Made by a program: the position numbers and the translations under genes. A stretch of DNA of 64,000 bases from Aeromonas sobria (GTDB lineage Bacteria; Pseudomonadota; Gammaproteobacteria; Enterobacterales; Aeromonadaceae): contig NZ_CDBW01000042.1 in NCBI RefSeq assembly GCF_000820145.1, positions 1 through 64,000 of the forward strand, in the 5' to 3' direction. The first letter of the stretch is position 1. The number at the start of each line of letters is the position of its first letter. Below the pieces are notes generated by a model. It was not told where the DNA came from, did no database searches, and saw only the letters and a program-made list of their open reading frames with translations. Below, one piece after another: positions 34,456-41,819 of this stretch.

Positions 34456-35316
34456 TCAGGGGGTGGCGTCAGGGGTATGGGGTGCGGTCTCGCTGACCAG
34501 CTGCATCACTTCAATCTGGATCCCCTGCACCAGCACGGTTTTCAGATCCTGCAGGTACTCCTCCAGCGGCGACTCTTGCAGCAGCTGGGCGAGCTCGTTG
34601 CCCACCGGGGTGAGCCGGTAGTAGAGCAGGGTGATGTTGTGCTGCTTGCACTGCAGCCGCCAGCGCTGGTTGCCGAACTCCAGCTCGACCCCATCGGCGG
34701 GCAGCGGGCCGGACTCCAGCTCCCCGCGGTGCAGCAGACCCAGCTCGAACAGCTGCAGCAGGGCGTTGTAGGGCAGCCGGTATTTGCCAAGGCCGAGGCG
34801 GGTTGCCTTGGCACGGCTCAGCAGGCTGGCACCCTTGTGCAACCCCAGCAACAGCCGCTGCTCGTCGCTGCCGGTGTAGCGGCAGGTCAGTGAACAGATA
34901 CGCTGAAACAGCTGGGCTTCCCGTTGGGTCATCTCTTTGAGGGTGGAGAGCGCCCGGATGGAGAAGCGGCCCGGGGTGGCTATCTCCAGCGCGAAGATCC
35001 GCCCCCACAGCTGCTGCATCGGCACCATGCTGATATCTTCCGCCAGATGCAGGAAGCGGGTCAGCCAGTCGCTGTCCATCTCCCCTCCGGCTGCCGTCTC
35101 TTCACAGTGGCGAGCGGCCATCACCATGATGGCTTCCAGATTACGCTGGCGGGCGGCCTGATCCGCCAGATGGCGAAAGGTGGCGCGCTGTTCGAAGGTG
35201 CTGTCGCTGTTGCGGGTGAGCATGCCGTCGATGCCGCGACTGCGGGCCAGACGCAGGGTCTGCTCCTGACTGCTCAGGATCGAACTCTCTTTCTTGGGGG
35301 GCGGGAGGTCTGCCAT
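34456..35316 (-). CDS. TIGR03899-like conserved protein
   Basis: A predicted 286-aa soluble protein without signal peptide or TM segments. The segment DWLTRFLHLAEDISMVPMQQLWGRIFA (about 82-108) and the following LEIATPGRFSIRALSTLKEMT match what I recall of the TIGR03899 / DUF2806-like family of Vibrio, Shewanella and Aeromonas, whose function is unknown. The C-terminal half (about 200-270) may be a winged-helix-like beta region. The start at 35316 was taken as is. A terminator precedes it, so it has its own promoter. Confidence 0.75.
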   Translation of the reverse strand: MADLPPPKKESSILSSQEQTLRLARSRGIDGMLTRNSDSTFEQRATFRHLADQAARQRNLEAIMVMAARHCEETAAGGEMDSDWLTRFLHLAEDISMVPMQQLWGRIFALEIATPGRFSIRALSTLKEMTQREAQLFQRICSLTCRYTGSDEQRLLLGLHKGASLLSRAKATRLGLGKYRLPYNALLQLFELGLLHRGELESGPLPADGVELEFGNQRWRLQCKQHNITLLYYRLTPVGNELAQLLQESPLEEYLQDLKTVLVQGIQIEVMQLVSETAPHTPDATP

Positions 35317-35378
35317 GCTGACTCCATTAGCACAGGTTCAGGAGATGAATGTTACTCCAACCCTGAGGCCAAGATAAC

Positions 35379-35409
35379 AAAGCGGCCTCCGTGGAGGCCG
35401 CTTTTTTTT
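35379..35409. terminator. Bidirectional terminator after the Zrg-like operon
   Basis: AAAGCGGCCTCC (35379-35390) pairs with GGAGGCCGCTTT (35393-35404), followed by TTTTT on the plus strand. On the minus strand GTTATC follows. It ends the operon transcribed from the right. Confidence 0.8.
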
Positions 35410-35420
35410 CAACGGGAGGA

Positions 35421-35897
35421 TTACTCCTCGTAGACGCTCACCTCGACCGCTTCCATCGAGTAGGAGGCGGTGGCCATCTCGTGGCTGGAACTTATTGTGC
35501 GCATCTTGCCCTTCACCCAGATCGCATCCCACAGATCATCCACCGGTGCACCCTTGGGGTAGCTCACATAGATCACCTGATTGGTGGGGGGCGGCGGCAC
35601 ATGGATGCAGGCGCCGAAGTAGGGCACCAGCAGGAAGGCGGTGATCTTCTTGGCATCCCCTTCCAGCGGTACCACGAAGCCCGGAATGCGCACATCCTGG
35701 CTGTTCAGCTTCTTGTTCACCCCGCCCACCGGCTGCGGCACGGAGGTGAGATCCCCATCGTGACTCACCTGAGGGGGTGGCAGCAGTTTTTCCCCCTCCG
35801 GGATCAGCACATCCCAGTCGATGGTCTTGTAATCGGCGGCCATGGCGGGCAGCACCAGCAGGCTGGCCAGCAGCGCCACTATTTTCCACTTCATCAT
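35421..35897 (-). CDS. DUF3299 exported protein, end of the zinc-type operon
   Basis: A 158-aa exported protein with a signal peptide (about 1-20, cleavage after AMA). A DUF3299 region follows, with RIPGFVVPLEGDAKKITAFLLVPYFGACIHVPPPP. The invariant CIHVPPPPTNQ segment could bind metal. It is the last gene of the operon behind the FtsX-type permease, 31 bases downstream. Comparable genes accompany zinc-regulated ABC systems in Vibrio. A periplasmic accessory role in metal handling is an inference from this context. Confidence 0.85.
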   Translation of the reverse strand: MMKWKIVALLASLLVLPAMAADYKTIDWDVLIPEGEKLLPPPQVSHDGDLTSVPQPVGGVNKKLNSQDVRIPGFVVPLEGDAKKITAFLLVPYFGACIHVPPPPTNQVIYVSYPKGAPVDDLWDAIWVKGKMRTISSSHEMATASYSMEAVEVSVYEE

Positions 35898-35928
35898 CTG
35901 TCCTTCTGTTTCTATTTTGGGCGTCTCG

Positions 35929-37176
35929 CTAGACGCGAATACTCATGCCATCGCTCAGGCTATAGCGGTAAGCGCGGGCGGCAGGGAGCAGGCCGATCAC
36001 CATGCCCGCCAGCCACACCACCCCCAGCAGTTGCCACTCGTAGGTGCTCGGCAGCCCCAGACTTAATTGCAGGCCATAGTGGCTGAGCAGCCAGGGCGTG
36101 GCAAGCCCCTGCCCCAGATAGAGCACGGCGACCCCGAGGGCGATGCCGACCGTGGTCAGCGCCATTGCCTCCAGCGCCAGCAGCAGGAACAGGTGGGAAG
36201 GGCCAGCGCCGAGGGAACGCAAAATAGCGAGTTCCCGGCGCCGCTCGTTAAGCCCCGCCAGCAGGGTGGTCAGCATGCCGATCAGGCCCGCCACCACCAC
36301 GAAACCGGCGATCACCGAGAGGGCGGTTTCCGCCACGCTCATCAGGCTCCACAACTCCTGCAGGGCGGCACCGGGCAGGATCGCCATCAGCGGCTCTTTG
36401 GCATAGGTGTTGACGCTGCGCTGCAGCTGGAACGCCAGAATCCGGTTGCTCAAGCCCACCATAAAGGCGGTGATGGTTTTCGGGGTGAGCTCCAGTGCCA
36501 GCGCCTGCTCGGCGGTCACGTTCTTGCTGTGGCGGCCGGTATCCCAGCCCAGATGGATCGCCTCGATCCCCGCCAGCGGCACATGGATGGTGCGATCGAT
36601 GGGGGTGCCGGTCGGTGCCAGTATTCCCACCACCTTGAACGGTAGGTTGTCATGCTGGCTGAACGAGGTGTTGCCAGCGCCGTGGGCGATGACGATGGCC
36701 TGATCGAGCCGATAGCCCAGCTTCTCGGCCACCTGAGCGCCCAGTACCGCTTCAAACGGCGTCTCGAACGGCCGCCCCTCCCGCAGTTGCAGCGACTGCT
36801 GCTGACCGTACTTCAGGTGGGTGAAGTAGTCGCCATTGGTGCCGAGCACCCGAAATCCCTTGTGGGAGTCACCAAGCGAAAGCGGGATGGTCCAGGCAAC
36901 GCCGGGTTTCTGCTTGATGGCCTGATAGGAGTCCCACCCCACGTTGTTGGTGGGGTTGCCGATGCGAAACACCGAGTAGAGCAGCAGGTTCACCTGACCT
37001 GAGCGAGCGCCAACGATGAGATCAGTACCCGAGACGGTGTTGGAGAAGCTTTCGCGCGCCTGGGTGCGTACCCGTTCCACCCCGAGCAGCAGGGTGACGC
37101 TGATGGCAACGGCCAGCAGGGTGAGTCCGGCGGTGAGGCGACGGGCCCAGAGACTTTGTAGGGCGAGTTTTAGCAC
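35929..37176 (-). CDS. ABC transporter permease, MacB/FtsX type
   Basis: A 415-aa inner-membrane protein with the FtsX/MacB topology. TM1 is at about 15-35. A large periplasmic domain (about 40-270) is followed by three C-terminal TM segments ending in SLSDGMSIRV. GTG at 37176 was chosen because GGAGGG lies 4 bases upstream and the homologous start LKLALQSLWARRL begins there; an upstream ATG extension is implausible. It pairs with the ATPase at 37253. MacB-type permeases do not import by a channel but couple ATP use to periplasmic events, so direct zinc import is uncertain. In position it corresponds to a Zrg permease of Vibrio. Confidence 0.9.
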   Translation of the reverse strand: MLKLALQSLWARRLTAGLTLLAVAISVTLLLGVERVRTQARESFSNTVSGTDLIVGARSGQVNLLLYSVFRIGNPTNNVGWDSYQAIKQKPGVAWTIPLSLGDSHKGFRVLGTNGDYFTHLKYGQQQSLQLREGRPFETPFEAVLGAQVAEKLGYRLDQAIVIAHGAGNTSFSQHDNLPFKVVGILAPTGTPIDRTIHVPLAGIEAIHLGWDTGRHSKNVTAEQALALELTPKTITAFMVGLSNRILAFQLQRSVNTYAKEPLMAILPGAALQELWSLMSVAETALSVIAGFVVVAGLIGMLTTLLAGLNERRRELAILRSLGAGPSHLFLLLALEAMALTTVGIALGVAVLYLGQGLATPWLLSHYGLQLSLGLPSTYEWQLLGVVWLAGMVIGLLPAARAYRYSLSDGMSIRV

Positions 37177-37259
37177 GTTACCCTCCGGTTTTGTTGTGGT
37201 ACCGCGTGGGGGCGCATGTTGCTCATCAGGGAGATGCAGTGTTGAACGGTGATCAGCAT
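37170..37259 (-). CDS. Possible 29-aa small ORF between ATPase and permease
   Basis: The ATG at 37259 overlaps the ATPase stop (ATGCTGA), and the TAA (37172-37170) overlaps the permease start (GTGCTAA). The tight overlap at both ends would make a translational bridge over an otherwise unexplained 76-base gap. The deduced peptide (MLITVQHCISLMSNMRPHAV...) has no recognisable domain. AAGGCATC precedes it as a possible ribosome site. Chance is possible at this length. Confidence 0.3.
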   Translation of the reverse strand: MLITVQHCISLMSNMRPHAVPQQNRRVTC

Positions 37260-37942
37260 GATGCCTTCCTGTTGAGCTGTTGCAGATTTTCAACCCGTGG
37301 AAACAGGGGCTCGAGATAGGGGTCATGGCTGACGAAGATCAGGGTCGAGCCCTGCTTCTCGCACTCCTCGAACAACAGCTTGATAAAGGCCGCCCGGTTG
37401 TCGGTATCGAGGGCCGAGGTGGGCTCGTCGGCGATCACCAGTGGCGGTGAGCCGATCAATGCCCGCGCGGCGGCAACCCGCTGTTGCTGGCCGATGCTGA
37501 GGGCATGAACGGGGCGGTGCAGCGCTTCATCCGGCAGTTGCAGCTCCGCCAGCAGACGGCGGGCCTCCTGCTCCGGACTGCCCTGCAGGCGGGCCCGCTT
37601 TTCGGGGGAGAAGGTGAGGGCCGCGGTGACGTTGTCCTGCACCGAGAGAAAGGGCAGCAGATTGAACTGCTGGAAGATATAACCCAGATTGGCCGCCCGG
37701 AAGTGGTCACGGGCACGGCCAGAGAGCCGGGCCAATGGTTGGCCCAGCACCTCCAGGGTGCCGTGGTTGGCGGTCTGGATCCCGGCCAGCAACCCGAGCA
37801 GGGTCGACTTGCCGGAGCCCGATGGCCCCTTGATAAAGACCCGCTCACCCTCGTTGATGGTGAGGGCGGGCAGATCGAGTACAACTTCATGACCCGGCCA
37901 GGCAAAGGCCAGATCGCGGATCTCAACCACGGCTTTTTTCAT
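37253..37942 (-). CDS. ABC transporter ATP-binding protein (LolD/MacB type)
   Basis: A 229-aa ATPase. Walker A is GPSGSGKST (about 39-47), the Q-loop lies in YIFQQFNLLPFL, the signature is LSIGQQQRVAAARAL (SIGQQ instead of the usual SGGQQ), and Walker B is LVIADEPTSALD. It forms a complex with the FtsX-type permease downstream. It starts 4 bases after the zrgA-like gene ends. Confidence 0.93.
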   Translation of the reverse strand: MKKAVVEIRDLAFAWPGHEVVLDLPALTINEGERVFIKGPSGSGKSTLLGLLAGIQTANHGTLEVLGQPLARLSGRARDHFRAANLGYIFQQFNLLPFLSVQDNVTAALTFSPEKRARLQGSPEQEARRLLAELQLPDEALHRPVHALSIGQQQRVAAARALIGSPPLVIADEPTSALDTDNRAAFIKLLFEECEKQGSTLIFVSHDPYLEPLFPRVENLQQLNRKASC

Positions 37943-37946
37943 GGTG

Positions 37947-38537
37947 TTACCAGCTCAGCTTGTTGGCGGACGGGGTCAGCTCGCCAGCGGTCTGGCCGGT
38001 GGGCAGGATCCCCTGCACGCTCAGCTTCGCAAGGCTCGGATAGACACTGAACAGGGTCGCCTCAAGGCCGGTGAGTTTGGCCGGAGTGGCGCAGGTGTAG
38101 GTGTACATGGCGCCCATATCGGCGTGACCCGCTTCGTCATGATCATGGTGGTGTTCATGCTCGTCGCTGGCAGCCTTGTCATGGTCATGGTCATGGTCAT
38201 GGTCGTGATCATGCTCTTCTTTGGCGGCTTGCAGCTCTTGCTGGGTCAGCTTGCAGCCAGCGGCCGGGTCGAGGCGGAACAGGGCGTCTGGCTGCTTGAG
38301 TTGAGCCATAGCCTTGGCGTATTGCGCCTTCTCTTCAGCGCTCTTGGCTGTGTGCTCGAAGCCCACCAGATCGGCCGCAGGGGCTTGTAGCTCGATCATC
38401 AGCTGGTTGCCATCGACCACCAGATTGAGGTGGCCGTGGCCGTGTTCATGGGCGCCGTGGCTGTGGCTCTCGTGTTCGTCGTGATTTGCGTGTGCGCCAA
38501 AGGCCGCAGCGGTCAGTAACAGAGTAACTGCTTTCAT
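37947..38537 (-). CDS. zrgA: His-rich periplasmic protein, DUF2796 / ZrgA-like
   Basis: A 196-aa exported protein with a short signal peptide (about 1-17). A His/Asp-rich N-terminus (HDEHESHSHGAHEHGHGH) is followed by the DUF2796 core (LNLVVDGNQLMIELQAPAADLVGFEH). A second His/Asp stretch (about 105-140) is encoded partly by a run of CATGGT/CATGAC-type triplet pairs. It should bind zinc in the periplasm. In Vibrio cholerae a DUF2796 protein (ZrgA) works with an ABC ATPase, a permease and accessory proteins in zinc uptake, and the same gene types follow here. The symbol is by analogy. Start at 38537 after AAAGGA. Confidence 0.85.
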   Translation of the reverse strand: MKAVTLLLTAAAFGAHANHDEHESHSHGAHEHGHGHLNLVVDGNQLMIELQAPAADLVGFEHTAKSAEEKAQYAKAMAQLKQPDALFRLDPAAGCKLTQQELQAAKEEHDHDHDHDHDHDKAASDEHEHHHDHDEAGHADMGAMYTYTCATPAKLTGLEATLFSVYPSLAKLSVQGILPTGQTAGELTPSANKLSW

Positions 38538-38568
38538 CTTTAATCCTTTTTCAAAACAAATAGCGAAA

Positions 38569-38868
38569 TTAAACAAAGGGATAGAGAAAAGCAGGGGATG
38601 GCGGTGCACGGATGGCATAGGTGTGAAGCGTGGCGGTATCCGCCGAACGTTGCGTGCTTGCAACAACGGGCAGAACAGCAGTCGCACTGGGGAAGCAATA
38701 GGGGGTGGCGGTGATGACTTGTTTGCCATCCAGATGGAGGGCGCAAACCAGACAGTGATGGTCGTCGTGGCCGGGCAGGGCGGATTCAAGCTGATGCCGG
38801 GCAAGGGCAGGCTGCAGCCATAACCAGCCCAGCAGCAAGATCCAGATTTTCAGCTTGATACGACCCAT
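38569..38868 (-). CDS. Small DUF2946-like exported protein
   Basis: A predicted 99-aa protein with an N-terminal hydrophobic signal (about 5-23). A HDDHHCLVCALH segment could bind a metal, and the C-terminus ends IRAPPSPAFLYPFV. Both features resemble short DUF2946-type proteins found near metal transport genes. It lies between ytfJ and zrgA, 31 bases upstream of the latter, with AAGGG before the ATG. Function unknown. Coding status is supported by the signal peptide, ribosome site and position. Confidence 0.65.
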   Translation of the reverse strand: MGRIKLKIWILLLGWLWLQPALARHQLESALPGHDDHHCLVCALHLDGKQVITATPYCFPSATAVLPVVASTQRSADTATLHTYAIRAPPSPAFLYPFV

Positions 38869-38879
38869 AGACCCTTATG

Positions 38880-38903
38880 GAAAGGGCGCCATCAGCGCCC
38901 TTT
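38880..38903 (-). terminator. Weak terminator/attenuator after ytfJ
   Basis: AAAGGGCGC pairs with GCGCCCTTT across a 5-base loop. Only three T follow on the minus strand, so partial read-through into the DUF2946-like gene and zrgA is likely. There is no room for a separate full promoter and regulator site in the 44-base gap. Confidence 0.6.
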
Positions 38904-38912
38904 CTCTCTGAC

Positions 38913-39455
38913 TTAGAGATGGGACTTGATGAGCCCCATCACGGTAGTAATGTTGTTGGCATCGAGCTGGCCATCTTTGGCAAACAGCACCTTGCCCTCT
39001 TTATCCAGCAGGATGATCGCCGAGCTTTCCGGCATCAGATCCCAGGCGTTGCGCGCCATGCCCTTGGCATCCAGCACCATGGCGGACCAGGGGAACTCTT
39101 TCTTGCTGTCCTCGGCACTGCTCTTCACGAAGCCGGAGGTGCCCCAGATGGCGTCATTGCTGTTGATGATGGTGACGGTCTGGTACTTGTCCTGCGGCAG
39201 TTTGGCCGCCTTGATCGCCTCGATCATCGGGGCGTTCAGCTCCTTGGCACTGGAGCGACCCGCAATATGCTGGATCATGAACACCTTGCCAGTGAGCGAC
39301 TGGCTCTGCCACGGCTGGTAGCCGATATCCTTGCCGCTGAGTACCAGCTCACCCTTGTCACTGACATTGACCAGCGGCACCGGGTTGCCATCCTTGAAGT
39401 TGTGAGCAAAGACCAGAGATGGCAGCAGCGCCAAAGTAAGTACCAGATGTTTCAT
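38913..39455 (-). CDS. ytfJ: YtfJ-family periplasmic protein
   Basis: A 180-aa exported protein with a signal peptide (about 1-17, cleavage after VFA). The thioredoxin-like YtfJ fold is marked by GKVFMIQHIAGRSSAKELN, INSNDAIWGTSGFV and LDKEGKVLFAKDG, and no CxxC is present. The function of YtfJ is unknown. It appears to lead the operon that continues into the zinc-type ABC genes, because a Zur-like box overlaps its promoter. RBS AGGA-type near the ATG at 39455. Confidence 0.9.
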   Translation of the reverse strand: MKHLVLTLALLPSLVFAHNFKDGNPVPLVNVSDKGELVLSGKDIGYQPWQSQSLTGKVFMIQHIAGRSSAKELNAPMIEAIKAAKLPQDKYQTVTIINSNDAIWGTSGFVKSSAEDSKKEFPWSAMVLDAKGMARNAWDLMPESSAIILLDKEGKVLFAKDGQLDANNITTVMGLIKSHL

Positions 39456-39473
39456 CCTGATGACACTCCATTT

Positions 39474-39486
39474 GTTATGTTATAAC
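39474..39486 (-). promoter_or_regulatory. Putative Zur box and -10 element of the ytfJ-zrg operon
   Basis: GTTATGTTATAAC at 39474-39486 matches the core of the gammaproteobacterial Zur operator (GTTATAnTATAAC as I recall it) at 12 of 13 positions. Read on the minus strand it contains TATAAC, a good -10 sequence, about 25 bases before the ytfJ ATG. Zur bound here would block the promoter. The -35 is poor. The match is by eye, but the downstream genes are of zinc-regulated type. Confidence 0.6.
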
Positions 39487-39675
39487 GAGTTTCGGATTGA
39501 GGGAATGGGCGAGCTTCATCCTAAACTGATCGGATCTGTTTAAAAAGTGTTAAATAAGATCGCAATTCAGAAGCGTCTGCGCCCCGCCAGTCAGGAGGTT
39601 GGCTGGCAAGGGCGGCTAGGATGGCATGACATCGATAAAAATCAATGAATTGGCTGCTGGTCTGAGGTGTCTGGG

Positions 39676-40566
39676 TCAGTAGAGCGACTCGCTGATGAGC
39701 GGGATCTTGGCCATGGTCATCTGCTGGGCCAGCAGGGACGAGCCGGTCAGCAGCACATGGCGCTGATTATTGATCACCACCACATCACCGGGTACGCCAC
39801 TATCTGCCGTAATGGCGAGCCAGGCAGGGGAGACGCTGCCGATGCTGATGTTCGGATAAATGATGCTGAGCACATATTGCGGGGCCAATTCCGCCAGCAG
39901 GCTGGCCATCAACAGCGCCTTTTCGTCGCTGTCGGCTTTGTTGTCCTGCAGGGCTTGCAGTGGCGATGCGAATTGACTCAGCTGTTCTGGTTGGGTCGGT
40001 ATGGCGTTCAACCACTCCTGCAGCAGGCTGACGCTGGTGCTGAGATCTTTAGCGGCAAACTGCTGGGCCAGCGGTTTGAGATGGCCCTTGAAGTGGTAGA
40101 AGAGCTGGGAATAATCGGGTCGTACGCAAGGCAACTTGCGATTGCTGGGATGGACGCAGGGCACCACTTTCATCTGGTAAAAAGCATCTTCCTGATACTG
40201 CTGATAGGCTTGCCAAAACAGTATTGATTCCGTGCTGTCGTCTCGCAGAGTGAATGCCTGCTCCAGATTGCGAAACTTGGTGGCGGTCTCCGGGCTGCTC
40301 TGATTGATCAGGTTAATGCTGTTGTAGAGCCGCGGGCTGATGTAGGCGTAGAGGGTCTCCAGCGGATTGCTGAGGGAGGCGTCCAGCAGGCTCATTTCGT
40401 GACGACTGGCCGCAATCACCTGATCGTCAGTGGTCAGCTGGAAATGCTTGCGCTGACCATCGGTGGATTGCCACTGCCAGCTCATGTTTATCTCGTTGGC
40501 ATTAGCAGTGGCGCCAAGCGCAGTGCCGAGAGTGAGGCTGAGCAACAGGGTCGGGATCGGCTTCAT
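39676..40566 (-). CDS. Exported protein of unknown function, possible degenerate transglutaminase-like
   Basis: A 296-aa exported protein with a signal peptide (about 1-23, cleavage near ANA). No family was recognised with confidence. The segment ADSDEKALLMASLLAEL (about 213-229) resembles the active-site helix of bacterial transglutaminase-like proteases (usually DCDDKALLLASLLR), with Ser where the catalytic Cys would be. GDVVVINNQRHVLLTG (about 262-277) could supply the His strand. If so, the enzyme would be inactive. The ribosome site is AGGAAG. It is divergent from the small exported protein at 40706. Confidence 0.75.
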   Translation of the reverse strand: MKPIPTLLLSLTLGTALGATANANEINMSWQWQSTDGQRKHFQLTTDDQVIAASRHEMSLLDASLSNPLETLYAYISPRLYNSINLINQSSPETATKFRNLEQAFTLRDDSTESILFWQAYQQYQEDAFYQMKVVPCVHPSNRKLPCVRPDYSQLFYHFKGHLKPLAQQFAAKDLSTSVSLLQEWLNAIPTQPEQLSQFASPLQALQDNKADSDEKALLMASLLAELAPQYVLSIIYPNISIGSVSPAWLAITADSGVPGDVVVINNQRHVLLTGSSLLAQQMTMAKIPLISESLY

Positions 40567-40705
40567 GGTGATGCTTCCTGCCGTGGACGATAATTAACAA
40601 CTAGGTGAGCTGGCAGCACTTTGGTGAAGTTTCGTTTTGTGATCTGGATAACAGATTGATGTCACTTTTAATTTAATTGTGAAATTAAGTCACCGAGGAG
40701 GGAAC

Positions 40706-41053
40706 ATGAAGCCTTGGATCATAGTGGTGTGGGGGTTACTCAGCCTGCCAGCCATGGCGGGTCAGGTGATCGTTAACCAGGGACTGTCTATTGGGGATAC
40801 CTTTGCGTTGCGCGATCAACTGGCGCGCGAACACCAATGGCAGGAGTGGTTGCGCTATCAGCAGGCAATCAAGTGGCTGGAGGTACTGCCGGTCAATTGC
40901 GAGCTGATGAGCCAACCGGGCGGTGGTTATCGCTGCGGTGGCGACTACTATCGCCCCTACCAGAAAGATGGCCGTGAAATATATATTCAGGGCAATCCTG
41001 CCGGAGAAACAACCGGAACGTTGCCGCAAACACCCACAAAAAAGGCGCCATAA
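40706..41053 (+). CDS. Small exported protein of unknown function
   Basis: A 115-aa protein with a clear signal peptide (about 1-19, cleavage after AMA). The mature part has two Cys (NCELMS and YRCGGDYYRPY) that could form a disulfide in the periplasm. The start at 40706 follows GAGGAGGG, an almost ideal ribosome site; an ATG nine codons earlier lacks one. The order Cys, Gly-rich segment, Tyr-rich DYYRPYQKDGREIYIQ suggests a small beta structure. Family not recognised. Followed by a strong terminator. Confidence 0.75.
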   Translation: MKPWIIVVWGLLSLPAMAGQVIVNQGLSIGDTFALRDQLAREHQWQEWLRYQQAIKWLEVLPVNCELMSQPGGGYRCGGDYYRPYQKDGREIYIQGNPAGETTGTLPQTPTKKAP

Positions 41054-41066
41054 GGCGCCTTTTTTT
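41038..41066. terminator. Bidirectional terminator before ppa
   Basis: AAAAAAGGCGCC pairs with GGCGCCTTTTTT across ATAA, between two converging genes. Confidence 0.9.
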
Positions 41067-41081
41067 CATCCCGAGCAGCGC

Positions 41082-41612
41082 TTACTTGGCAGCGTAACGC
41101 TCGGCAGAGGTGATGATCTCGGCTTCGGCGGCAGCCTTGTCGCCCCAACCTTCAACCTTGACCCATTTACCTGCTTCCAGCTCTTTGTAGCGCTCGAAGA
41201 AGTGCTGGATCTGGGCTTTCAGCAGTTCCGGCAGATCGTTCACATCCTTGATGTGGTCGTACTGCTTGGTCAGCTTGGAGTGCGGCACGGCAACGATCTT
41301 GGCATCTTCGCCAGACTCGTCGGTCATCTTCAGTACGCCGACCGGGCGGCAGCGGATGACAGAGCCAGCCAGCAGCGGGTAAGGGGTCGGAACCAGTACG
41401 TCGACAGGGTCACCATCCAGAGAGAGGGTCGCGTTCACGTAGCCGTAGTTGCACGGATAGAACATCGGGGTGGACATGAAGCGATCGACGAAAATTGCGC
41501 CGCTGTCTTTGTCGACTTCGTATTTGATCGGGTCGGCATTCTGCGGGATCTCGATGATGACATAGATATCGTCGGGCAGGCTCTTGCCAGCCGGTACCAG
41601 GTTCAGGCTCAT
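41082..41612 (-). CDS. ppa: Inorganic pyrophosphatase Ppa (family I)
   Basis: A 176-aa soluble Mg-dependent enzyme hydrolysing pyrophosphate. The family I signature is SLDGDPVDVLV (about 65-75). The opening VPAGKSLPDDIYVIIEIPQN, the KYEVDKDSGAIFVDR segment and FPCNYGYV-type YPCNYGYVNATL match E. coli Ppa throughout. It is essential in related bacteria and sits alone with its own terminator. Confidence 0.98.
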   Translation of the reverse strand: MSLNLVPAGKSLPDDIYVIIEIPQNADPIKYEVDKDSGAIFVDRFMSTPMFYPCNYGYVNATLSLDGDPVDVLVPTPYPLLAGSVIRCRPVGVLKMTDESGEDAKIVAVPHSKLTKQYDHIKDVNDLPELLKAQIQHFFERYKELEAGKWVKVEGWGDKAAAEAEIITSAERYAAK

Positions 41613-41819
41613 GATTTTTCCTTCGTTGTTAGTATCAGGTTTGCAGGGCGATATTATAGCGATGTGATGTTAAATGACCACATGTCAGCAGTGATTGTGG
41701 TCATCAGAAACGGGTGATGTGTGCTTTGCACTTATGAGGTGTCTGCAAAATGCAACAATGGCCCGTGGGGCACCGTGGCAGAGATCGGGATATTTCCGCC
41801 ATGGTGCCTCCATGCAGAG

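Noticed and set aside
40620..40690. CRP site between the two divergent exported-protein genes
   Set aside because: TGTGATCTGGATAACA has one good half-site only; the match is too weak.
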